Both the position numbers and the translations under genes were made by a program. From Carnegiea gigantea (taxonomy: Eukaryota > Streptophyta > Magnoliopsida > Caryophyllales > Cactaceae), in contig JAKOGI010000003.1 of NCBI GenBank assembly GCA_029747015.1, positions 3,160,001 to 3,224,000 on the forward strand: a DNA stretch of 64,000 bases, in the 5' to 3' direction. The stretch's first letter is position 1. Each line of letters opens with the position of its first letter. This document shows positions 18,169 to 31,249 of the stretch, piece after piece. Under the pieces are notes generated by a model. It did not search any database. It was given only the letters and a program-made list of their open reading frames with translations, and had not been told where the DNA came from.

Positions 18169-21076
18169 GGAAAGTAAAGCCGTTACTGATCGATTTTGGA
18201 CGGGTAGAAATCCCTTCTGTCTCTTTTCGGCTGGAGTAGAGGTTCTTACCTCCTTCCTTACTGCTTCATGATATCGACTATGGCCAGAGCCAGCAGAATC
18301 CAGGCTTATGCTAATAAAGAAGCCATGACAGTGGAACTTAGTTAGATTTAAGGCCACAAAGATGTACATGGTATGATTCAGCTGCAACTGCGTGCTTCTC
18401 GCTGCTAAGCTGCAGCTCATAAGCCTCGTATGTACATTGAAAGATGGAATTGGTCGACGATCTACGTAGCTAGGCACAAAGATTTGGAGTTTATGAGGAT
18501 CAAGTGGGTAGTACTGAAAATGACGAAAACAATCATCACCATAAATGGTCATTTTTGTGCTGTAAGTTTGTATGCAGCCATTTGCCATAGCAAATATATG
18601 TCCTTTTTACTGTTTGGGGGGGGGGTTCCCTTTAATCAGTTGAACTGATTTGAGTGTTGCTCATGATTCTGAATCAGTTGTCTTTCATTAATTCTCAAAT
18701 AGAAGGGTTTATGGAATATGGACTAACCTTCTCTCAAAGTTTGTTTTTAGATACCTTATATTATTTGTTGGTCATTTAATGTGTGCAAATGTGCTAGCTA
18801 ACCACATGGCTGGTTCGGTACTACACTTCTGGTTGCTAGGATTCGTTAACTACAAAGAAGATTGGTGTCCTGTAAGTGGAAGATCTATCAATCACACTCA
18901 ACTATGACCCCTGACATGCTTTGAAAAGTCAGAAATTTGTTATCAAGTATTTCATGACCCACTTTCTGGTTTAGCTCAAAAAGTTTGGACAATTTTTTCA
19001 ACTTGAATTATGAAGGTGAATGTTTATACACCTTGAAACTATTTCGTGCAATTTTTTTTTTTTAAATAGAGAATTTCTTTCTATGGAGTAATAAGCTATT
19101 AATCATTCTTAAATTTAAAACCTTACAAAAATATTCTCTTGTAATTTAAAAATAAAGTTACTGTGTGAATATCTGATACGCTTCGATCAAACAAGACTAA
19201 TCCAATATGGATTTGAATTCTAGTCAACTATCTCACAACTATGATCATCATGTAATGGAGCAACTAGAATGAATGGTGGGGTTGCAACCTACACTAAAAC
19301 CAACTTTTGAACTGGTCTTGAGTTGACAAAATCAAGCATGCTTCTCAGTTTTGTGCTCAACTCAATCTAAGTTGGTGCATCTGCATGGGAGTATATTTCT
19401 ATATATATATTCAAACAACTTGCACATATTTAAAAATTAAGACAACATAAAGTAATGGACATTGGCTAATTCAATGGTCCAATGAAAATGTGCAGCGATG
19501 GAAATTTTGAATGGAGGTTGTAATTATTAGTCTCTCTCATTGACATTCTCAGCAATAATATAGAGACAATAAAATAAATCGTGCTTGAATTAATTTTATT
19601 AAATTAAATGCCAGGACCGAAAAGACGAAAACTGCGTCTATTCTTTGGAATTATTTGGGAGCTTTAATTAATGGATGTGGTTGACAAAAAGAGCCAAAAA
19701 CATGCCCATGATCCCTAAGCATGAAGGAATCTAGGTTTAAATCTGAGGGTACAAAATTATTGACCGCAGAAATTTGTATTCTCATTGAATTTTTAAGTAA
19801 AGAAAAAATGAATTAATGAAAAGTCATACGACATCTGCTCAATGAGTTATCTCTAAATAAAAAGTGATCCAGCTTATCATATGAGGAAACAAAGCATAAA
19901 AAATGTAAGTATTATTACAAATGATTCTGACAGGTCTTGAAAGTTGACTGTTGGGTGCAATTCGACTTCGTATAAATTCCCATTGAAGTTCTTCCAAAGG
20001 ATGAAAATTAATAGATTACTCGAGTTTGGACCTTTGGAAGTCTCTCCTAAAAGCATCCAAATTAATTGCTTTTTGTTTCCCCTCCCTTTTCCCTCATATC
20101 GGTTTTTTTTTTTCCTGGTGTGTTGTGAGGGCACTAAAATCGTTCCTTATTTTAAGGGATAAAATGTTATTATTAGATTAACAAAATTGCGGTATTTATT
20201 GATGTCAGTCTAAGATAACTTACTATATGTAACAGAGTAAAACTAAATAAACTAATAAAGTACATTCTAAGCATTTTTAACGTTTTATCATAATAACCCC
20301 CAAAAAAAAACCCCCAAAAAAAAACAAAAAATCTTGTGCACATGGGGAAGTCATGTAACCAGCAACGAACTAGTTGCTGATCAAGCATCTCTCTCGCTCA
20401 AGTTAAAAATAAATAAATATTTCTTTCAATAATTTATTTCATTGCTAATTTCTAGTAATCAATACGATATAATTCTTCATTAATTTAAGCAAAGTTTTTT
20501 TTGGAAATTATTACAGAAATACTGTAATATAGACATTCCTACCTTCATTCCTACCCCCCCAAAAAAAACCTAATAATTAACTTATTTAACCACTAAACTA
20601 ATGTTAACAAAACATTTTCTATATGAATCGACAGTGCAGACTCCACTCCATGTCGAATATTATTTTCGAAAAAATTCAATTAAACTAGATTACATTTATT
20701 ATTATGACTTTTTTTCCTCCTTTGGTGGTGACAATTACTTAGAATATGCTAAACTCATCTCTTTCTCCTGCAAAAATGTTTGTAGATATAAGACTTTCTT
20801 CATTTGAATTTGTCCAAATCTCACAAAAATAGAACCGACATGAAGAGTTGTTATTATTGTATAATAGAGTTATCCATCTGATGCATACTTACTCAATGCT
20901 CGCTTATAAGAAGTGGATATATAAAGGGCACATAAAATAAAGAAGATGCACCATCAAAAAAGCCGGTAAGTGATAAGCTATGTCGACCGCACTCCCCCAA
21001 GGCCTGACAAAGGCGGCCAACCCTGCATTTATGCCAATACATGTTGAAGTTGAACAAGCACAAAGCAAGCCCTTAC
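18169..21076. other. Intergenic between ABCC10 and chitinase
   Basis: The first few hundred bases are the ABCC10 3' UTR (possible poly(A) signal AATAAA at about 18314). The remainder is AT-rich with poly-G/poly-C tracts (18613-18625, 20297-20330, 20554-20568). No coding region, RNA gene or resolved transposon was seen. Confidence 0.5.
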
Positions 21077-21121
21077 GTCAACGTTGACCATCTTTTAGGC
21101 GCGTTCTATCCCTATATATAA
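21077..21121 (+). promoter_or_regulatory. Chitinase core promoter: W-box palindrome and TATA box
   Basis: A 12-bp perfect palindrome GTCAACGTTGAC at 21077-21088 places two TTGAC cores head to head. The plus-strand core reads TTGACC (21084-21089), a WRKY-binding W-box. The overlapping CGTCA is a TGACG (as-1 type) core on the minus strand. A TATA box (CTATATATA, 21112-21120) lies about 90 bases before the ATG. This fits a pathogen- or salicylate-responsive gene; responsiveness is inferred. Confidence 0.6.
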
Positions 21122-21161
21122 CGCCCCATTCTCCTACAACATGCCTCAAGCACTTGCATAA

Positions 21162-22124
<963 letters not shown>

Positions 22125-22694
22125 TTTGAAGTGTGAAACTTGTCTTACCTTCTCTTCCTTCTTGCTTTTGATTTGATTTTGTCTGCATAATTAGGAGCAA
22201 TCTGACTCAGGAATTGGATGTGCTCGAGAGGCTTTAGTGGCTTGATGTTTGAATTTAACAAGGGCGTCTAAAGTTGACCTTTTCTTTATTAATAAAAAAG
22301 ACCACATCAATTCACAAAATAAATTGAATGCGGTTACTCAACCAGAGTTCTACAATACACCAAAAGAATGTGTCTCCAACTACAGAATGACAGGCTAAGA
22401 AGGAAAGCCAACCAAACAAACAAAAAAAAAAGAAGAAGAAAACCTAACTGGACTACCTAACGTTAGGCACAAACTTATAAAAGGCTCATCGCATAATACC
22501 TTCAGAAAAGGCTCATCGCATAATACCTTCAGGATGGCAACAAAACAGCCCTCCATACAAGTTGGTTGTTCATTAAGGATGACCAGCATAACCGAAGTTG
22601 TGAATTCCATTCAGCTTAATTGTTTTTCAACCCCCGTGGATCTTCGAGAGGGACAAAGCTCGATTATTAAACGTAGCATCTTTGATTTATCGAA
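22125..22694. other. Convergent 3' regions of chitinase and pyruvate kinase
   Basis: This holds the two 3' UTRs and little else. A perfect 27-bp tandem duplication occurs at 22479-22532. The minus-strand open frame across it is a by-product of the repeat. Confidence 0.6.
22479..22532. repeat. 27-bp direct tandem duplication
   Basis: Two adjacent identical 27-bp units, each containing GGCTCATCGCATAATACC, lie in the 3' flank of the pyruvate kinase gene. Identity between copies implies a recent slippage event. Confidence 0.9.
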
Positions 22695-25600
22695 CTAAAC
22701 CTTCCTCACCTGGATATTGTGGGTTGATGGGGACCGCCATATGGGTTGCTTCCCGCTTTGAACAAGAGCGATCTCCTCTCCTTCCTTCACCATTCCCTGT
22801 TTCTGTGAACAGATGTCCCAAAATCAGTCCAATGCGAAGAATAATAGTTCTCAGGAAATATATGATCAATCTTCAATGTGTGCCGTTAAATTAAGGGCGA
22901 TGAAGAGAAAGCAAAGGCTTCCCCCAAACAAACCCATAAACCCTTCCTCCACAAACACACATATAGTCAAATTTATGGGACTTAAAAAAAATTAGGGGAC
23001 GTAATGGTCTGCGTCTTAGCTATCAGACATTCAGATTTCTCACTTAAAAATTAAATTACACCTTTGATATACACCTGCTATACTAATCATCGAACTTAGG
23101 TATTTTCTACATCCAAACAGCTCTTATGTGACAGGGGCAGTAGATTAGGCAGTTGACAACTCTTTTCCAGCCCCTAATTCATGTCATCCAAGAAAGAAGA
23201 TATACTCCACATTGCATAAAAACCATGAAACCAATTATGTGTTGGGTACACAGCCGTACTGAGTAATAAAGATTGCACAGATGTGACTTACTTTCAACAA
23301 ACTCAAAGCCTCTGAGAATGTTTCCTCAGCATCATCAGAAAACTTCAGGTATAAGGGGCATACGCCCTGGTAAAGAGCGAGTCTCTGTTGTACTCTCTTG
23401 CTGCAGAAGAATCAAGACAGAAATGATTACTATGTCACTTAAGAATTCTTTCTACGCCTGCACAAGTTCATGAAAACACACACACGCATGCATACACACT
23501 CTCACACACACACACACACACTCTCAAGCACACAGGGATCGAGGACAGGGAGAGAGGGGGGATAGGCGGAGAGAGAGGCCAGAATTACACATACAATCCA
23601 TGCTCTCTTAAGGTACCATTATTTTCACTTAACCAAGTCTAGCAAGAGTGATTCAGGCAGACACAGATAACGAGACAGGACGACAATAAAGTCCAGATGA
23701 TTTAGATCCATGAGAATTCCTCAGTGATTTTTGACATTTGGTCTCCTGCTCTAACATACACACTAAAACAAATACGAAAACAGAAGCTCAATGCCAATTT
23801 AGAAATTCAAGCTAAAATATGAGTAATCAAATAGTTACAATGTAAAATTCTAAATGAGAAGCAAGAAACCAAACATACAGACTTCGTCCTATAGGAAATG
23901 GAGTTTTCCACAAGAAGAATACAATTGCATGGGTGAAAGCAATTGACTTTTGACAAGTTAACGAAGATCTCGCCGCCCCCCCCCCCCAAAAAAAGGGTTT
24001 TGCCGGGGGGGGGTTCATTCCCACGCAAGTACAGAGTCGGGCATCTGAATATGTTCAGATTTCAGAAAATTCTCATGAGTACACCTCCAAGGCTCCAACT
24101 TCTAGCTCCCACCATATTTATTCTATCTTCTTAGTTCTTACTATCGCCAGATATTCTGAGTTGAGGACAAGAAGCTTACTCATTTGTGAACGCAAATATT
24201 GTCCCAGAAGGCCGACAGTGACTCAGCAGGATGGCCATAAAACCAGTTCTGGTGAAGACTACAATGGAGGTCCCAAGGGTATTGGACATCATAGTGGCAT
24301 GGTATGCAAACATTTCACTCATATGGTTCTGCACATAAGATAAGAGTCGATATAAATCATTCTGTAGCTAGTGTCTACTGAAACATAATTGCAACAGAAG
24401 TAACAAAGAAGTGATGAAACTCTATCAATAATTCTACACTAACATAAACAATGGTATCAACCTTAAAGGTCTGACCAAGATCACGGGGTGCTTGGGCATT
24501 AATCAAGGTAGCTTCAGTCCTCAGTGAGACAGTGTGCATAACCTTCACAGCTTTGAGGGGAAATCTGAAGAAAAATCATGTAAAAATTATATTCAAAGAT
24601 GATTCATGCCAGTTAGCATTGATTAGGAGCACTAGAACACGTGCTTTGGATCACATCATAAATGTCCTTCCCATTAAAGCTTCTTGATGGTCACAATAAA
24701 TGACAATAAAACTTTCTACAGGCTACAGATCTATCAGAAGAAAAGAAAACAGCTAAGAGTCAAAAAGGGAGGACATACTTTCCATGGGCAGTTTCTCCAG
24801 AAAGCATAACTGAATCAGCACCCTCTCTAACAGCAATGGCAATATCAGATACCTCGGCTCGTGTTGGTGTTGGGTGAACAATCATGCTTTCTAGCATGTT
24901 TGTTGCCACAATTACAGCTTTGCCCATGCTGCGGCATAATCGTATAATCTCCTCCTGCATTTAGTCACAGAGGGTTTTCTGCTTTTGGTCAAATTGAGTT
25001 ACAAGATCAAGAGTGAGTACTTGCACATTGCAAATGATAATTCCCAAACTACCTGTAAAAGAGGAACTTCTTCAATGGGAAGCTCTGCACCTAGATCTCC
25101 TCTTGCAACCATGGCCTACAATAAATACACAAATTAGTTTAACCAAACCTTCAGAGCAGCACACATCAGTCTCTCTGCTTGCAAGCAAGGGCAAGGCTAC
25201 CTATATTCTCAGGCGGAATCCACATTTGGCCTAGGTGGTGGTGTTTTTTAGAGCAGAAAATACAACTAGCGCTGAAAAAATTAATTAGAAAACTTATTAC
25301 ATCTGTAATTCTCGGTGCACTATACTTTTTTCTTCTTATTTTCCTTTTTATTTTTGAGTTGGCTATCATAAGATGGTCATCGCAATTTAAATCATCAACT
25401 ACACACGTTAGGACTTTCTATGGCCCATAACTCACCAACAAGGATGTCAAATAACAGCAGCTATAACTGGGTCACAGTTTTAGATTATTGAGGGTAAGAG
25501 TGAAAAGGTCTATCCTGGTCAGAAATTGATGGTCCAGGAGTCAAGTGCTTATCATTCTCTTCAAGATGCACATTAAAGAAAACACTTTGCTCATTAAGTC

Positions 25601-28600
25601 CTTCACTTATTTTCCCCGTAATGACATCATTAATAGAATGATGCTTGCCACTAGTCAAAACTGTTGTGTTGTGTTGTGTTTTGTCTGTGTCTACACATGT
25701 GTGTGTGCATGTGCGTGCACACACGCACATACGTGTGTGCCCTGAAGGATTCATAACTTCTCTGACAAATTTGCTAAGCAACAAGCAGATAAAATTTCAA
25801 GATTAGGATAATCACCCCATCGGCAGCGGTAATAATGGAATGCAAATTGGGAATTGAGTCTGCACTCTCAATTTTCACAATGACATGGATATCTGCACCA
25901 CAACCTAGGACACCAAGCAATTGAATAATTAAGAAAAGAATTAAATAAACATCATCTGTTTAAATAGCTTCCGAAATTTTCAAACTAAACACTGAAGCCT
26001 TATCATTTACTTTTCAGATAGTTCTTCAATTCATGAACTACTGCTGCATCTTTGACAAAGGAGACAGCATAGAAATCAACTCCGTTATCAACTCCAAACT
26101 TGATATCATCCCAGTCCTTTTCTGCATCATTGACATGATAAAGTTGTGTTCATCAAAATGTTGGTGATCTGATCTCCATGGCACAAACACATAAGATTGT
26201 GAACCGGGGAGGGGGGTCTAATAAGCAGCTAGGAGTAAGTTTTGTTTAACCAACCAGTTATAGAGGGCAAAGTAGCACTTTTTCCACGGACATTAAGGTG
26301 TCGTCTCGATTTAAGCTCTCCACCATCAACAACTTCACACATCACTGAATCTTTGGTCTTGGACTTCACTAGAAATGACATCATACCACCTAACCATAGC
26401 AACCAAGTATCATCAATAAAGGCTATATCCAAAACAAGAATACGAAAACAGATCCATAAGAATATTGCTTTTGATATTTATTATGATGTTAACAATCAAC
26501 GAGGCAATTTTTTCAAGCTTTTGATAAGATAGACTCAATCAAAATGGCTCATTAAGCTATTGATGCCTCATATGGTGAGTACTATGCACAGCTGAGTAGG
26601 ACTACATAACGACCATATATAAGACTCAAATCTTGTATGTGCATGCCTTTTACAAAGTCGAACCAACTTTTCCATGACAATTCGCAGTTTCACGTAGTAC
26701 TAGGAGGGGTCAGTGCATACCATCAACGAGAAGCATATCACCAACTTCTACATCATTAACGAAGTCATCATAGTTGACACTGACGCAGGTTGCACTGCCT
26801 ACTCCTCTTTGAATTGTGAAAGTGAATTCTTGACCGGATTTTAAATTGATTGGCTGTGGCAAATCACCACTCCTGACCTCCGGTCCCTGCAAGCAATGAC
26901 ACAAACATCAGCATCCATGATGATTCACATGCTGGGCTGAGGAACTAGAAACAAAACCGACAAAACAATTCATCTTAAGAAGCAATATTTGGCCAGACAG
27001 GTCAATGTATATGGGATATTTGTCAGAGGAAAAAGGTGCTGACTTCTGAGAAATATAAAAAAAGACAGAGGAAGTTTATGGAAGTGAAAGCCATTTTCAG
27101 CAAAGACCCATTTTCTTAAAGACGGCATCAGCACACTGCTCAAGTGCAGCATTTAGTTGCATAGATTTTCTTTTTTTTTTTTTGGCTAATGTTTCCACAA
27201 AATTACAGGGTTTAATAACTATTATTTAAACATAAGGTAATCTTGTCGTCTTCAGATATCTAAATGAACTCTTCCCCATGTTAAAAAAAAGTTGTCCTAA
27301 TTTGCCCATTAATTTACCGCATCTACACTGCTGGCACAATGCAAAGACAAACTACATCAAGCAAATTAGGGGGAAAAAGTACACAAACCAAGAAAGAAAT
27401 CAAAGAATCAGAAATACTACGAAAAGTAGCATATATATGTGAGCACCTTCGTGTCAAGCATGATAGCAATGACATTGTCCTTAGATTGTGCATTGTATTC
27501 TTTGACCAAGTCAACAACTTTCTGATGAGATGCATGGTCTCCATGGGACATGTTCAGTCGAGCAACGTTCATCCCAGCCTCGGCAAGCTTCCATATCATT
27601 TCACGTGTATTGGTGGAAGGACCAATCGTGCAGACAATTTTGGTTTTGCGTCCCACAATCGGCTTAGACCACATGCCTGTAGCTGCTTCCGCTAGATGTT
27701 GGACTTCACCTAGGTATTGGAATTGCTCCTCTTCCTAAACAGTAAAGATTATTATGAATAAAAACCACGAGACCGAATTCCAGCATATACTAATAAACTA
27801 CCACTACAAAAATTGGGCTTCCACAATAAAAAATGAACCAGTGCCAACTGATTGCTACATGTCTCAATACTCGTTGTAACCTATGCTTGCAACCTGACTC
27901 TTGAATTCGCGCACATAACAGGGGCTACTTACATTCCAAGAGAAGGATCAATCAAACGTATGAGCTTTATCTTCAAAAGAGTGATGTCCAGGAGAAATCA
28001 TAAGAAATATATAAAAACGTAATCTTTATAAAAAGGTGGGATTTTTCGGTTAAGATAAGAGTAGCAACACTACATTGTGCAACAACACTTCAAGCTAAGC
28101 CGTTTTGGTGCAATGACAGTAAAGTTAACATCTTTTTCAGCACAATCAACAATTCGTGAGAGCCAATGCCAAACGGTTCAAATCTGAGCTTGAAATTAGC
28201 CTTAGAGCTCCCAATCTGATTGCACCCAAGTGTTCAAATCATTAAAACCCGCCAATAATTAACTGAGGCTGTGTAAAATAGAACCAGGGAACACATTTCC
28301 TAACAAAATCCCCCAAAAAATTCTCAAAAAAAGAAGGGAAACGAGAAGAACTTAAAAAAAAAAAAAAAAAAACATAAAGAAGACATGCGAGGTTAATACA
28401 TAAAGACAAGAAAATAAGTACCAGAGAAGCATCGTCAGGGGAGACGGGAACAATTTCAACTGGGGCAGCTCTCTTGGCGGTGATAAAGGCGGAGCTGCGG
28501 CGGTGGACGTGGCAGCTCCTCCGCTGGAGATGGTGGCGCTTGACCTTATAGGCGAAGCTGACGATGCCAAGTTTTTCGAAATTGGCGGCGGATCCAGGGT

Positions 28601-28661
28601 TGGAGGAGCAAGCCAGCATGGCGTGGGCTGAGCCCGGAAGGATTGCTTGAGAAGACGCCAT
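22695..28661 (-). CDS. PKP2: Plastidial pyruvate kinase, beta subunit (PKP2-like)
   Basis: Twelve exons on the minus strand: 28422-28661, 27447-27734, 26721-26886, 26255-26389, 26011-26121, 25816-25904, 25053-25115, 24779-24954, 24462-24564, 24180-24328, 23292-23400 and 22695-22802. They give 578 residues, matching Arabidopsis PKP-beta1. It catalyses phosphoenolpyruvate + ADP to pyruvate + ATP in plastids, feeding fatty-acid synthesis; beta subunits pair with alpha subunits. The first roughly 65 residues are a Ser/Arg-rich transit peptide. The barrel then begins at [14 protein letters not shown], with NMSHGDH, the DTKGPEVRSG substrate-binding loop, the B domain ([10 protein letters not shown]) and the family signature [12 protein letters not shown] with its catalytic lysine. 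[15 protein letters not shown] and LSGETAHGK follow, and the C-terminal domain ends HNIQVRKV. All key residues are present. It is divergent from TIMELESS, with a shared 2.6 kb upstream region. Confidence 0.95.
25663..25745. repeat. Alternating TG/CA tract with palindrome
   Basis: A purine-pyrimidine alternating stretch in intron 6 of pyruvate kinase. It contains an inverted repeat with 9-bp arms (ATGTGCGTG at 25709-25717 and CACGCACAT at 25722-25730) separated by four bases. Confidence 0.8.
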
Positions 28662-28845
28662 TGTCGAGAGAGAACGAGAATGTGGGGGTTTGCGGGATGG
28701 AAGCTCGACAATGAAGAAGTTCCATTGGGAAGAACGAATCTATTTTTCTGCTTTGTTTGTATCGCCAAGTTACTGCTCGAGGTGGGTGGGACGTGGCCAA
28801 TTACGAGGCCCAACGGTTGATCAATACGGCTGAGCAAGGACTAAG

Positions 28846-29617
28846 AGCGGGTTCTATTTCGCATTTTAAATAAATAGGTAGGTGTAAATGATTGTAAAAA
28901 GATGTAAAAAATTGTAAGAAGTTGTAAAAATAAGTAAAGAGTTGTAAGGAGATGTAAGAATGTGTAAAGATAGATGTAAGGAGTTGTTGAATTGTTGAAG
29001 AGTTGTATAGTATAATTTGTTTTACAATGAACGTTTTGGATGAAAAATAATAATATTAAAATAATATACTTATTTAAAATAAATAATTAATTAAGTTAAT
29101 TACACAATAATAAAATATATTAATTCTCATAAATTTGGTGAATAAAATTTCGTCTAAGATTTTTTATATGAACATTAGTTTGATCAAATAAGCAAAATAT
29201 AAAAAAAACAAACTTTTTTGACAAAATTGAATACAATTCTTCAAATAAATTCATATTTTAAGTAAATAATTTTAAATATAAATAAACGTATGGTCATCTA
29301 TAATAATATATATTTCATATTGAAACTCAAATGTAATTTACATCGTTATATTATGTTTTTATGTTTATGTAAATGTTGTGCTCATAAGATATTTATAAAT
29401 TTTGTATATTGGTAGTATCATTAAAAAAATATACATATTTCTGTAACTATTAAATGAATGTTATAGAAAATTTATGAGATATAAGAAGATGTATGAAGAT
29501 GTAGGGAGATGTAAGGAGATGTAAGAAGATGTAAAGATTATGTTAAGAATGTAATGAGCTGTAAGGAGATGTAAGCTCTTAGCTAAATCCTAAAAAACGC
29601 GAAATAAAACAGGTCCT
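28846..29617. mobile_element. MITE-like element with GTAAGGAGAT subterminal repeats
   Basis: The ends form an imperfect inverted repeat: GGGTTCTATTTCGCATTTT at the left and, read from the right on the other strand, GGACCTGTTTTATTTCGCG. Just inside each end are clustered variants of GATGTAAGGA (28880-28985 and 29485-29575). In both arms they run in the same direction. The centre is AT-rich and non-coding. The termini resemble non-autonomous hAT elements. A target duplication was not recognised. The element lies less than 200 bases upstream of the pyruvate kinase start codon, so it forms part of its promoter region. Confidence 0.6.
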
Positions 29618-29619
29618 AA

Positions 29620-30180
29620 TGTGAGTAAGAAGCGCTTACACTTTTAAAATCACAAGATATACTGATAAATTAATAACTGATGTTATAATTAAAATTTAGA
29701 GACTGTAAAATTCAATCTTTAGAGTGTAATAAGTGAAGCTTCTTTATAAACATTTACTATTTTGATGATTAACTGTTAAAATATGGACACAATGCATGCT
29801 TGCAAATGTAAATTTCCCCATTCATCTTCTTCCTGCCATTCATGTCCTGGCGTCTTTCTCTAATCAATTTCATTTTCATCTTCTTCATCTCTTTCTCACT
29901 TTGATTTGTGCATTTTAAAAATGAGATTGGCCGAATTGCTAACAATTCTAGCCACCTTCTTTATCATTTTTTTTTTCCCCAGATTTTCATTCAATAGTAT
30001 GTATTTTATCTTTTTGGCAGTAGTGTCTCTCAAATTGTGAGAGTTATTTTATCTCTCCAATTATGAGAGTCCTATTCTATGGTTTATGTTGTCTGCTTAA
30101 ATGACTTATAATGAAGTGACTTCAAAAAATTAAACATAAACAGGACTCGACAATTCAAGATGGATTATTAAAAGAATTTA
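29620..30180. other. Intergenic part of the PKP2/TIMELESS divergent region
   Basis: AT-rich sequence with CT-rich patches (29815-29900). No ORF, RNA gene or resolved element was seen. Confidence 0.4.
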
Positions 30181-30310
30181 GGACAATAATATACTGTAAT
30201 TTAGGAGTGTTGAATAATAATACACTCAATTTTAAATTTGGATATTAGTCCAAGTTTTAAGTTGAGAATATTATTGTCCAATACCCTCAAAGTACAGTAT
30301 ATTATTGTCC
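30181..30310. mobile_element. 130-bp foldback (MITE-type) element
   Basis: Left arm 30181-30242 and right arm 30249-30310 are 62-base inverted copies separated by six bases (TATTAG). The first 18 bases, starting GGACAATAATATACTG, pair perfectly. About 12-13 scattered mismatches occur in the rest, mostly transitions that would be G-U pairs in RNA. The terminal GGACAATAAT is typical of small plant foldback MITEs. The element is non-coding and would make a long hairpin if transcribed. Confidence 0.8.
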
Positions 30311-30990
30311 AAAATTTCATTAGTAAATAACTTATGTAATATTTAGTAAAAATAAAAAAACTGAGAAACAATATGAATTAAAACCTCAAAGTTATTTTTT
30401 ATCGTTGTTCTAAAAGTGTCCATGAATTATTTTAATTTTTAAAAATATTTTAAGGAAATGATTGTATTATATGTGTATTTCTTCTTTTTCTTCCCTGGGT
30501 AAATTATTTTCTTCTAATGCTTCTTTTGGACTTTGAAAATTTTAATGGAAAGAAAAAAAAAATTAGAAAGTAACTTTTTTTTTCTTGTGTTTGGTTTAGA
30601 GAAAATCACAAAAAAAAAATGAAGGAAAATTAAGTGGAAAAATTATTAAAAACAAGTGATAAAATTTTCCTCATAAAATTATGAGAAATGTTTGGAAAAA
30701 GTTCCCAAAAGAATTATCGACCTCTTCCAATCTCATATTGGTTAGATGATATCAATATGATTCAAGTAATTCATCAACATTTAAATTTCTTATCTAAATT
30801 CTTGTACTTTTTACTCAATCCAAATAAGAGGAAAAAATTTACTTTCTTCATAGCTTTGTTTCCTTTATATTTTTTTCTTTAAACTTTTATTTCTATCAAA
30901 TATTTAAGAACCAAACGAAGCCTAAAAAAAGAGTGTAAAAAAAAGAGCAAATTTAAAAGACATAGGAAGCGCGGGACATTTCTGCAGACA
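30311..30990. other. Intergenic, distal promoter of TIMELESS
   Basis: AT-rich sequence with poly-A and poly-T runs. No gene or clear repeat was seen. Confidence 0.4.
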
Positions 30991-30996
30991 CTACAT

Positions 30997-31004
30997 TTTC
31001 CCGC
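30997..31004 (+). promoter_or_regulatory. E2F-binding site upstream of TIMELESS
   Basis: TTTCCCGC, an exact match to the E2F consensus TTTSSCGC, lies 246 bases before the TIMELESS start codon. A partial second site of opposite polarity (GCGGGACA) is at about 30971. E2F sites drive G1/S expression of plant replication genes, which suits the function of the downstream gene. Binding is inferred. Confidence 0.55.
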
Positions 31005-31249
31005 CAACACTCCCCCTAAATCCCCCAGAAAGTGTTTTTTGATAGAACCCTTCAATCCCTGGATTCCGAAATTCCTCCCCCTCCTTAACTCACCAGCTCA
31101 CCCCCTTCTCCTTCGTCGGCTTCAATTCACACAAATTTCACCTCCTTCAATCAACGATTTGTTCAGTTTCCTTCATTTCCAGTCAAGCTTAATTCCGCCC
31201 TTTCCCAGAAAACCTAATTTGCAGACTTACAGAAGCTCAGGATCCAGCA

